Below, piece after piece: positions 50,590-59,989 of a DNA stretch of 64,000 bases. The position numbers and the translations under genes were made by a program. A model generated the notes under the pieces. It ran no database searches and was not told the DNA's origin. It saw only the letters and a program-made list of their open reading frames with translations. The DNA comes from Ascidia mentula. Taxonomy: Eukaryota > Chordata > Ascidiacea > Phlebobranchia > Ascidiidae. The stretch is from NCBI GenBank assembly GCA_947561715.1, contig OX387201.1, positions 18,800,001-18,864,000 on the forward strand, read 5' to 3'. Numbering within the stretch: the first letter of the stretch is position 1; every line of letters begins with the position of its first letter.

Positions 50590-52716
50590 TCATGCAAGCA
50601 TTGGTTGTTGTTCATCCAAACGATTGAAACTCATCAATAACTGCAGAGGGTCCTCATCTCCTTCGTGGAGGGGAGCAAGCTCGGTGACTGTTTCTGCAAA
50701 TTCTTCATCAATTGAATCTTCCAGCATCTCAGAATCCATCTGTTCCATTTCATAACTAACCATAGATGGAAAAGCCGAGTTGCTGCCCAGCGGCTCACAC
50801 GGAGGTTGAGGTAAAATTGGGCTCGGTTCCACTATGACGATGGGTTTAAGTTCGTTGGACAAGCGAACATTGAAACAACCGGACCTGTCTATTTGCAAGT
50901 TTGCATCTTCAGCTCGTGAAGCAAAGGCTGATGACTCTTCAATTTCAGTTGTACTCAATTGTGTTGATACAAAGGGTTCCTCTGTTTCAAAAATTTCACC
51001 AAGTGGTGGAAGGTTTATCACTTGCTTTGAGAAAGTTTCATCCAAAGGTTGAATAATGGAACCTGGTTCAGATTGCAAACTGGGGTCAAATTCGTCGATG
51101 GACTGAAGAAGTGCTGAACCACATTTGCTTTCCTCATAGCTCTCTTTTTTTGCTTTAGCAAACTGAACACTTCCTCCAGGTCTGTATTTTTCCTGGCCAG
51201 TCAGGCGGAACACCAACGTTTCAAGGTCATTCATGAGGTTAAAGACCTGGCATGTGTTTATTTCAACATCATGACGGGTAATGGGGTAGTATTCAAATGT
51301 AACAAAGCAATACTTTCCCAAGTTTTGACATTTAAAAATGTCGTTCTTCACATGTTTTATCATAGGAGGAAAAGTGTCAGTCAAGTTCTCGACCTCTGGC
51401 TTGTAGCTGCCATCACTCAGATCCTTCATTAACTGAACTGCTTTTGGGGACAAAACAATGACTAACTTGTCGGCTTTTTTCATGGATTTTTCCATCCAGT
51501 TTGCTGTGCTCTCATGGACTTTCTTCTCCCAAAGTTCAAAAATCACCTTGAATCCAATTTCTTCTTGAAGGAAAGTCGCAAAGTTGGCTACAACCCTTTC
51601 ATGTGCAAAGCAATCTGCGACGAACAATACCAGCACGGTTTTGCTTTCCACCGGTGTTTCTGTTGGCTGGAGAAGTCTGGATTGAGTGACATGAGTTTGC
51701 ATCACAGCCTTTAGTTTGCTGTTCTTCCTTAAGTAGCAGAGCACCAAGACACAAAACCCAGCACACGTCGCAGTAATCAAAACTATGATTAAAACCATTT
51801 GGAAAATGTTATTTGGAGAGTTTGCACAACTAGCAAAGGAAAACTCCTTTGTATCACGTAGATTAGACTTTTCTAAACCCCAGACGCTAATGGTAAAGTT
51901 CTCATTTATCTCATATTTCTGTGGTAGTCCGATTGAGATCGTTCCATTTCTGTTTGGCAAATTCCTGAACTCGATTTCCTCGAGGCAGGAATCCCAACCA
52001 CCGTCCCATCCAACACAAATCAACAATTTGGCAGTTTCCCCAAATTCAAGTGGAACATTGTACTTGTAAGTTATACTTCGATTGTGACAAACTATGTCAG
52101 AGATGCTTGCTGTAAACTGTCTCAGTATCACACATTCTGTCACATTCCAAAGCCTCCAATCATCACAAGTTGGAACTTTAATATAAAAAGCCTTGTAACT
52201 GTCGTCAACTTCAACATGTGGGAGCGGCAAACTGGAAATATGAACAAGAAATACGTTTCCAGGGTGAACTCTGTCTACATCGTCATGACCATAACAATCA
52301 TAATAAAAGTTTGCAAACACATGTTTGAAGAATTTCAGTTTTGTATTGAGGCAATAGTGGACGACATGGTTGGATAAGACTGTCGAGTTTAAGTCTATTA
52401 TGGTGACACTGTAGCCTACCAAGTCCTCCACCAACCCATCATGCGTGGGTCCCCATGTGAAGTTCAGCGCAATGTGTGGTGTATGGTCTATGGGGTGGTC
52501 ATATAAATACCATCCAGCATCAACCAGCTTTGGCTTTGTTGGGTTTAAACCAGATGAAGGGCATGCAGTCCCCTTGACTTCACACGAAATGTAATTCCTA
52601 GTTCCAGTTTCATTTTCAAATCCATCAGCGACCGTTGAGCAGTTTCTTGAACAATAGGATTTTGCTTCCAAAAGGTTGAAGTTGATCACAATCAGACTTA
52701 TGAAAACACCTAACAT
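50590..52716 (-). CDS. IL-17 receptor-like protein 1 (SEFIR domain), intronless
   Basis: One uninterrupted frame. I place the start at 52716, giving MLGVFISLIVINFNLLEA as signal peptide and 708 residues; the frame stays open to an ATG at 52797, but a good acceptor (TTCTTTACAG) lies between, so a 5' UTR intron is likely. The Cys- and sequon-rich ectodomain (from CSRNCS) resembles IL-17 receptor fibronectin-like domains. The TM helix is at about residues 305-330 (IFQMVLIIVLITATCAGFCV) and the SEFIR domain at about 360-510 (KTVLVLFVADCFAHERVVAN, FELWEKK, KLVIVLSPKA). The long acidic tail ends DPLQLLMSFNRLDEQ. SEFIR domains pair with ACT1/CIKS-type adaptors to signal to NF-kB. First of four tandem paralogs, convergent with ACER3. 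Confidence 0.92.
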   Translation of the reverse strand: MLGVFISLIVINFNLLEAKSYCSRNCSTVADGFENETGTRNYISCEVKGTACPSSGLNPTKPKLVDAGWYLYDHPIDHTPHIALNFTWGPTHDGLVEDLVGYSVTIIDLNSTVLSNHVVHYCLNTKLKFFKHVFANFYYDCYGHDDVDRVHPGNVFLVHISSLPLPHVEVDDSYKAFYIKVPTCDDWRLWNVTECVILRQFTASISDIVCHNRSITYKYNVPLEFGETAKLLICVGWDGGWDSCLEEIEFRNLPNRNGTISIGLPQKYEINENFTISVWGLEKSNLRDTKEFSFASCANSPNNIFQMVLIIVLITATCAGFCVLVLCYLRKNSKLKAVMQTHVTQSRLLQPTETPVESKTVLVLFVADCFAHERVVANFATFLQEEIGFKVIFELWEKKVHESTANWMEKSMKKADKLVIVLSPKAVQLMKDLSDGSYKPEVENLTDTFPPMIKHVKNDIFKCQNLGKYCFVTFEYYPITRHDVEINTCQVFNLMNDLETLVFRLTGQEKYRPGGSVQFAKAKKESYEESKCGSALLQSIDEFDPSLQSEPGSIIQPLDETFSKQVINLPPLGEIFETEEPFVSTQLSTTEIEESSAFASRAEDANLQIDRSGCFNVRLSNELKPIVIVEPSPILPQPPCEPLGSNSAFPSMVSYEMEQMDSEMLEDSIDEEFAETVTELAPLHEGDEDPLQLLMSFNRLDEQQPMLA

Positions 52717-52797
52717 TGTTACCACATGATGTGGTCGAGTCTGTAAAGAATAACAGTTATCAATAAGTGTTAAAATTTTTGCATATTTGTGAAGCAT

Positions 52798-54336
52798 CTC
52801 ATTTGTAAAGAATTATCTTAAACAAGGGATTCAGTGAGGCTGTAAACCGGGACCGCCCTGTCAGGCATTTTTGACTGGTCCGTATAAGAAGATTAATTTG
52901 TTGGAAACCTAATAGAAAGAACAGTGCTTGAAAAGTATGAGGCAAGCAAATATTGCAAAGGAAATTAAATTAAATGTTTAAATAAAATATTAAATTTTTT
53001 CCTCAAGGTATTTCATTGACAGGCCATTTCATATTTTTAACCTTTGTACATATTTTTAGATATAGACCTTTGTGTTACACAACTTTTTGTTTCAGTTTCT
53101 CACAAACTGAAGATGCCTTTCTATAAGCGAAATATATTTTCCTGTTTAAACATCAACTGAGCTGTTCATTTGATCGGTGTTTCAACCGCATATGGAAATG
53201 TAACTATTTAAATGATTAACAAATATGTGATTCAATAAATTACAAACATGGCAATAATATGTGAGACAAAGCTGACATTAGTTATGTCAGAATCAGTCAA
53301 TTTGGTGACACAGTAACAAACCAAGTACCATCATGTTCTGGTCCAATGTACTATGAACTGTATAGAGTTTGCGGACTGGATGTCATCAAAGCTTTCTGCA
53401 TCAACCAGATTGTTTTGAGTCCCTCCAAATGAAGAGCCCTTGCCAACTTCACAGCAACATAATCACGGCAAGTTAGAGTCAATTATCAGCAGACAGTATA
53501 AAATACACAAACTTATCACTGGTCTATGTCATGAGGCAACCTGCAAATAACATAAATTGAAATCAATGTTATTATATGGCTGGTATTAAAGGAATGTTAA
53601 CATATTAAAATTTAGCATAGTTTTTGGCACAAAACACATACTACCTTATTAACATAGGTCGATGTCTTTTCGCATAATGACAAAATATCACAACCACTTA
53701 AAACTATGTTTATATTGCTTGAAAAATTTCAAGTTAAATTGAATAAGCAGATAGTGACGTTTTTTTCTAAAATAAAGCAAAACGAAAACAAGGGATGCAA
53801 TCTTTGTGGCAAAGCAGTGTTTTAATGGAAAGCAAACATTATGTACAAATAATGGGAACATGAAACATACTGGATTGGTTTACAAAAATTCAACCTGTAA
53901 CAACGGCAAAAACAAGAAAAATATGTGATGAAATCAACATGAAAAGCAACTAATATGCTTCAGTACATCATAGAAAAATAATAAGTGCATTGGTTTTATT
54001 ATGTACGTTACATTTGTTTGTTAGCAAATCAAAACTGCACCACACATGCACACACATAAGCAACAATAACAATTACTTAATATGTGCTTTGCTGTAAAAA
54101 ATATCTTGAGGTAATGTTTCTGTGACGATATCATGACTGTATGAAAAAGTGCTGTAGAAAATGAATAGGTGGTACAACTTGCATATTAAAGTAATAAACA
54201 AAATGGTTTGGCAGAATAAAAAGTTAATGTTCATGGTGTTGGATGGACAACAGCAGTGCATACAACTAGTTGGCAATCAAGTACTGTCCACATGGCAAAA
54301 ATATTTGGCAATAAGCGGCATCAGTACAAAAAAGCA
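52798..54336. other. Gap between IL-17 receptor-like genes 1 and 2
   Basis: No coding exon recognised. The stretch just above 52741 may carry the untranslated first exon and promoter of receptor gene 1, and the right part the 3' UTR of gene 2. Confidence 0.45.
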
Positions 54337-55923
54337 TCAAACTAAGATTGTTGGCACCATTAAACTAACATCTTCACCACTTTCTTCCTCACGATTGCAA
54401 TCTTGTTGTCTTTCAGTAACATGTCTCGATTCATAGAGCAATTTTTTCAGCATGCGACCGGATTCCACTTTTGTGTAGGTTCTTGAAAAATTTAGTTTTT
54501 TACCCGTCAGAGTAAAGCACAGTTCATTAAAGTCTTTCATGAGCTTAAAAAGGTGAAGTTTGCTGTTTCCAAATTCTGGAAGTGTGACTTTATGATACGG
54601 TAATGAAACGACGTGGTATTTTTGTTGGTTCTCCTTCAGAAACATCTTTTCCTGTGCTTGTTTAAAAACAGGCAAGAACATTTCTGAATGACTTTCAGAA
54701 CAACCACTGTACACTTTCGTCGCCTGTGGTGACCACACAAAAATCACATTCTGTGCTGCCTTTAAAGCCTGCTCCATCCACAGTACATGATCGTTGCAAA
54801 CCTTTTCCTGATCCCACAGGTGAAAAATAACAGAAAAACCAAGACCTCTATGCAAGAAATCAGCAAACTGCAACACTACCTGCTGATGGAATTGAGTATC
54901 AGGCACAAACAACAAATAAATTGATCGGTTGTGTGGTTGAAGATTCAGCTCAGTGTTGAAATATTGTCGCAAGATAAAAAATAAAATGAATGAAATACCA
55001 AATAGAAGCACAACTGTCGCAACAACAAAAACTACTAAGTGTGTTTTGGAGAATCTTGCACAGTCTTGTTGTGTAAACTGCTTTTTTAGTGATATCCCAT
55101 GCGGGCCAAGTAATATTACCGAAAGATTCTGTTGACCAACAAACACATCTGGAAGAGGTATCAACATTAGTCCTTGATTTTGTGAAGTTATCCCCACAAT
55201 TTGGCAAGACAGTGGAAAAAGATCAACATCACACACTCCAAACTCAATTTCCTTGTGGTTTACGAATGGCAGAGAATAATTGCAAACAATGGTTTGATTG
55301 TGACATAATAATTGTACAAAATGGAGGTGTGAGTTTTGACTGTAAAAGCAGTATTCAACATTGCCCATGAGTTCATCTTCACAACTAGGCACATTTACTG
55401 CAAATGAAAGAGTCCTCTGAAAACTAGTATAGGTATATGGTAAAGGTGCAATACTAACATGGAAACTGTCACTAGGTGAAATACGGTTGGAACAATGTAG
55501 GCCGTAGCAGTTAAAATTGAAGTCAGCCGGAAAAAGATATTGGTCAGACACATTCATACAAAAACGAACAGCGTAAGATTGAATATCTGATATTTGATTA
55601 GATATTGCCAACTCAAACCCAGAAAGTGACATAGAGGTGTCATCATTTTGAACAGACCAAGATACATTCAACGCTATTACATCAAACTGCTTGGAAAAAT
55701 CTCTGTACAGATACCAGTTTGCACTTCCAGTGATGTTGACATAAATTTCTTGTGTATTTCGTTCAGTCTCCTTGCATTCCATAAAACCTATGTTACAATT
55801 TGAAGATTTACGGTTTTTCAAATTATCCTCAGGATTAACAATCCTTGAGCAATTTGCAGGAAAACAGGTTTCTGCATAATTTACTGGGGGGTATAGAATT
55901 AACAAAAACAACACAAGAAGCAT
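54337..55923 (-). CDS. IL-17 receptor-like protein 2, short-tailed, intronless
   Basis: Single frame of 528 residues. Signal peptide MLLVLFLLILYPPVNYAETC starts at the first Met. The ectodomain opens with the CFPANCS motif shared by the array; TM helix about residues 294-320 (VVFVVATVVLLFGISFILFF); SEFIR about 333-475 (RSIYLLFVPDTQFHQQVVLQ, FHLWDQEK, VIFVWSPQAT). After the SEFIR domain only about 55 residues remain, against 170-440 in the sister genes, so tail-encoded docking sites are mostly missing. It could be a negative or modulatory co-receptor (inference). No frameshift or stop suggests decay. Confidence 0.92.
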   Translation of the reverse strand: MLLVLFLLILYPPVNYAETCFPANCSRIVNPEDNLKNRKSSNCNIGFMECKETERNTQEIYVNITGSANWYLYRDFSKQFDVIALNVSWSVQNDDTSMSLSGFELAISNQISDIQSYAVRFCMNVSDQYLFPADFNFNCYGLHCSNRISPSDSFHVSIAPLPYTYTSFQRTLSFAVNVPSCEDELMGNVEYCFYSQNSHLHFVQLLCHNQTIVCNYSLPFVNHKEIEFGVCDVDLFPLSCQIVGITSQNQGLMLIPLPDVFVGQQNLSVILLGPHGISLKKQFTQQDCARFSKTHLVVFVVATVVLLFGISFILFFILRQYFNTELNLQPHNRSIYLLFVPDTQFHQQVVLQFADFLHRGLGFSVIFHLWDQEKVCNDHVLWMEQALKAAQNVIFVWSPQATKVYSGCSESHSEMFLPVFKQAQEKMFLKENQQKYHVVSLPYHKVTLPEFGNSKLHLFKLMKDFNELCFTLTGKKLNFSRTYTKVESGRMLKKLLYESRHVTERQQDCNREEESGEDVSLMVPTILV

Positions 55924-56790
55924 TCCTCATCAGTGTAGAGTCATTTTGTTTCTACCCGCTTGTGCTTCTATGATGACATCTTTCCATGTTACAGTTTAAG
56001 TCAGTCAGCGTAATACATACATTTATCGACAATAAAGTACCTGAAAAACACAATCTAAATTAGAAAAAACAATGGCAAAGAAAAAAAAAAGCACTATTTG
56101 GCAATTCGGAAGTTAAAAAAACACCAATTTGATACTTTCAAGGTTCATTCAGACATCACAGCAATATGAACAAAATAACACACACTGAAAACAAAAACAT
56201 TTATATGAATATTCAAGTAAAACAGTTTAACAGCAAATAAATGCACAATCCCAAAGGACGAACAACAATACATACTTGTATCTTCAATATGAGACCACAC
56301 AAAAGTCACTGCAGCACAGGAATGGGGATGAAAAAACAGTCCTTCACATTTAACAGTTACTGCTTTACACAACAGTGGTGAACAATGATCACGTTAGTCT
56401 TAAAGGTGTGGCACTTTCTCACTGCCACTGTGGCTTGAAATTTTTGGGTGAGGTCAAGTTTTGTCAATTCAGCTCTTTGTTCACTTGTTACGTGGAAAAA
56501 AGGAGAACAAAAAACAGGAAGCAGAGCTTTGCAGTTCAATTCTGTCAAGAACATTTGTTCTGGTGAAGCTGGAATATTTATTCATTATCACAGAGCAATG
56601 ACATTGAACTTAAACATGATACAACAATACTGCACAACGAGACATCCACGGAAAATAATAGATCCATAACATTTATAGTGAACTTACAGGAATGCACAAT
56701 AGAGCACATTTAATATTTGGTTGGGTTTTCATAACACTTTCACAGAGAAGTGTGTTTTCAGACTATATTGAAATACTAAAACACATATCT
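55924..56790. other. Gap between IL-17 receptor-like genes 2 and 3
   Basis: No gene recognised. Small overlapping frames at 56145-56566 lack similarity or codon bias. Presumed promoter of gene 2 and 3' UTR of gene 3. Confidence 0.5.
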
Positions 56791-58962
56791 TCAATGGGAT
56801 AATAACATTGTTGCATCATTTAAGCTGTTTAACATGTCTTGGGTGACAAGTAGTTCAGAATCTTTATTAAGGCTGTCCAGTGTAGATTGAGTGTCTTCAG
56901 GAACTTCTTTAAAGATTGCCTGGGATTCACAATCGCTTTCATGGCATTCACTAAATATAGACAGTTTGAAACTACTTTGTGAGGTGGAATGTAAGTCTTG
57001 CTGATCAGAAGCAGAAGTTGAACTGTGAGCAATGAAGGAGCTTTGAGCTGCGAGACCTTCGATCTCAGGCAGCTCAACTTTCAGCTCCAAACTATGTGTG
57101 TCTGTATTTAATGCTTTGCCTTTTGGGACATAGTTTAACTCTGAATTTGTAGAAGTTGTGACGGTATTGCATGCATGTATGTGTGGTTCCTTGTTAGTTG
57201 GTTGATCTATTAAAGGTTCAATACTTGGGCTGTAGAAACCAGAGTCTTCATACGAGTTTCTATCACACGTGTGGGTTCTGACATCCTTTATGGTATTCTG
57301 CAAATCTTTAATTGCTGACAATAAAGATCCCCCATGTGTTGTGACATTAGGTTCACTGTATTTGGTTATTTTAGTGTTAGTAACTGTCTTTCCGTAGTTA
57401 TACTGCTCAATACCCACAAGGCGGAAGTAAAGTTGCAAAAAGTTTTTCAGGTCCGTTCCTATTTTCCAAATCTCCAAGTTATTCAATGCAATGGGACGCA
57501 TTTTGCTCTCCCCAAATGAGCAGTAGTAGAATTTGTTCTGTCCAGGTGGCATAAAGATCGCTTCCTTAACAACAGTCACAGAAATAGAATGTAGAAAAGA
57601 TATTGACTCTTCCAGATGTTTATCATTCCAAGTAGCTTCAAATATTCTGTCCATAATTGGGGATGAAATTATGATGACCTTATGTGCTTCCTCAAGGGCT
57701 TTACATGTCCATTTTTCAATACTTTGACAGACAACAGAGAAGTTCTTTAATGGAGTTAGGATGTCAAAGTTCAAATCTTCTTCCAAATAATCTGCAAAAA
57801 CTTTGCCAAGATTCAAATGAAGTGGATTGTCATCCATATAAATTAATAAAAGTTTTTTTCTATTAACAAGTGAAATATTATCTAGAGCTAAATCGGTGTT
57901 GTCAATAACAGGCAAGCGAAAGTCCAATTCATATTGTTTTCGTGGTCGAGTGCTGCATACAATTACTACTCCTATGAAAACTAATACAAAACATAGAGAG
58001 AGTCCAAGACTAAGCAGACGCAAATTTTCTTCTGCTTCAGAGCGATTCAGACAATCTTGGAATGAAACTTCCAATGTCCTTTTCATATCAAATCTTTCAT
58101 TGGCGTAAACAATCAAAGTGTAATTTTCCCTCATATCCTCAGATGAAAATGCCACTTTTTCAGTTCCATTGAGTGGAACCAACAAACCGGTAACATTTCT
58201 AATATAATTGTTCCCGATTGCATGAAGTACAATGGACGTAATGTGCCCAAACTTTGGTGGTAGTGCATAGGAAACATAAACTGCGTTCTCACTGCAAATG
58301 TATTTTATCGTCACATTAAACTTGTTTTCTTCCACACAAAGTGGATGCTTTTCAAATTTCCCAGATGCACACTTAGGAATTTGAATTTCTGAACTTGCTT
58401 CTTTTGCTAAATCTGGATAGTTGTAAATTTGCACCTTGAACTTGTCTCCCGGATCAATTTCATGAGGTTCAAACATTCCAAAACAATCATACGTAAAGAA
58501 CATTTTAGCGTGTTTTTTAAAATCCACATCGTGAGTAAGGCAAAAGTTAGTGGTAAAATTATGTCTTGTTCGTTTGTATTTGTCTGCTACAAACATGGGA
58601 AAAATATTTATTTTGTACCCAGTGAGGAATTCAACCAGGTTATCTTCAGTTGGATGAAATTCAATGTGAAGCAAAATTTGTTTTCCATTCAAACCTGTTT
58701 TCCAAACAAGCTCGAAAATCTTTGCCTCTGTGACTTTGATGATTGAATCTTTATTATTTGGCCGGCAAGATTGTTTGGTAACCAAGCACTCCACAAAATG
58801 CTTTCTTCTGCTGTCCTCAACATTAATCGACCAAACAGAACAATTTGTTGGGCATTGTTTACTTGCACAACAAACAGTCATACATGCAAGCAGAGCAGTA
58901 ATAATCCTGTGCATTTTGCATAGCTTCATATTGTCAGCGTTCGAGAAACTGTTGTCATCCAC
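56791..58962 (-). CDS. IL-17 receptor-like protein 3, divergent SEFIR, intronless
   Basis: Single frame of 723 residues from 58962. Met codons at 58929 and 58914 fit a signal peptide better (MHRIITALLACMTVCCA), so the true start may be one of those. Ectodomain from CPTNCS; TM about 316-338 (LSLGLSLCFVLVFIGVVIVC); SEFIR about 367-520 (KKLLLIYMDDNPLHLNLGKV, HKVIIISSPIMDR). Where paralogs have FELWE or FHLWD this protein has LTPLKNF, and the following acidic residues are lost, so the SEFIR contact surface is altered. The tail is Ser/Thr-rich and ends in LVTQDMLNSLNDATMLLSH. Paralog of its neighbours; signalling competence uncertain. Confidence 0.9.
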   Translation of the reverse strand: MDDNSFSNADNMKLCKMHRIITALLACMTVCCASKQCPTNCSVWSINVEDSRRKHFVECLVTKQSCRPNNKDSIIKVTEAKIFELVWKTGLNGKQILLHIEFHPTEDNLVEFLTGYKINIFPMFVADKYKRTRHNFTTNFCLTHDVDFKKHAKMFFTYDCFGMFEPHEIDPGDKFKVQIYNYPDLAKEASSEIQIPKCASGKFEKHPLCVEENKFNVTIKYICSENAVYVSYALPPKFGHITSIVLHAIGNNYIRNVTGLLVPLNGTEKVAFSSEDMRENYTLIVYANERFDMKRTLEVSFQDCLNRSEAEENLRLLSLGLSLCFVLVFIGVVIVCSTRPRKQYELDFRLPVIDNTDLALDNISLVNRKKLLLIYMDDNPLHLNLGKVFADYLEEDLNFDILTPLKNFSVVCQSIEKWTCKALEEAHKVIIISSPIMDRIFEATWNDKHLEESISFLHSISVTVVKEAIFMPPGQNKFYYCSFGESKMRPIALNNLEIWKIGTDLKNFLQLYFRLVGIEQYNYGKTVTNTKITKYSEPNVTTHGGSLLSAIKDLQNTIKDVRTHTCDRNSYEDSGFYSPSIEPLIDQPTNKEPHIHACNTVTTSTNSELNYVPKGKALNTDTHSLELKVELPEIEGLAAQSSFIAHSSTSASDQQDLHSTSQSSFKLSIFSECHESDCESQAIFKEVPEDTQSTLDSLNKDSELLVTQDMLNSLNDATMLLSH

Positions 58963-59989
58963 TTTGATGGGGTAACTCGAAAAGGTCCGTGTCTATTATC
59001 CATAGTCTCCAAGTATTCAGTATTTATTAAACAAAACCTAAGAGATGGTGAACAATTCAACCTAAAAAAAATTGATTGTAATCAATGAAACTGAGTTAAA
59101 ACGAGGGAGATGAACATAGGCAATAAACACTGCAATATTTCTAACAGTAAATCACATTTGTCTATGATTGGAGCAATTTAGGCACAGGTTGTCACAATAA
59201 AATATAACAACTATGAAAAAACGTTAAAATTTTGAACTAAAATACTTAAAAAAAATAGGATGATATTTGGCACGGACACAATAGTACGAGTTGTAACAGA
59301 TTTGGGACAAAAACAAAATTTCATTGCAATTCCAACACAAATGTCTACATTGCACAACATAAAGATAAATTGTCAACATTACCCTCACTACAGCAGTAAT
59401 CAGATTGCTGAAATACTTACACCCAGCTGCAAACCACATTTCACAGCATACAAAACACTTAAATCTCTTAAGCAACTGTAAGAACAAATAAAAATACACA
59501 AATTTTGCCTCATTTTTGGGTTAAGAAAATAGGAACACTGCAAAGCAAGGTTTGTCAAGAAGACAGAGACAAACATCCAACTATTGTGACATTATTCTGT
59601 TTTGGGAATGAACGCCTGATTGCCCAACAAAGCACATGGTAATAGAGTTACAGTATTGACAAGGCAAACAGTAGGCGATCAATGCAGTTAAATTGGCCAT
59701 TGTTTGCACAGAGCCAGATAAAAATTTATTTTATGCAAATGAGGCAGCATCATGTGGCACACAAATTCTGACAAAGAAATAACCAATCCTGAAGTTAAGA
59801 AATAAAACTTTTTTTGGAAATGACACTGTTTCCATATTTGTAAAAATCAACAGAAAAGGTCAACTGATGCATTTTAACATGATATTATTTCAAAGAGTCA
59901 AATTTTATAATTTTAAGAAATCTAACGATACAAAAAACCTTTTGCTTAGAACTTAATGCAAATAAGTTCAGAAAATAACAGAAAAATAG
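58963..59989. other. Gap between IL-17 receptor-like genes 3 and 4
   Basis: AT-rich, no coding exon seen. Presumed promoter of gene 3 and 3' UTR of gene 4. Confidence 0.5.
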
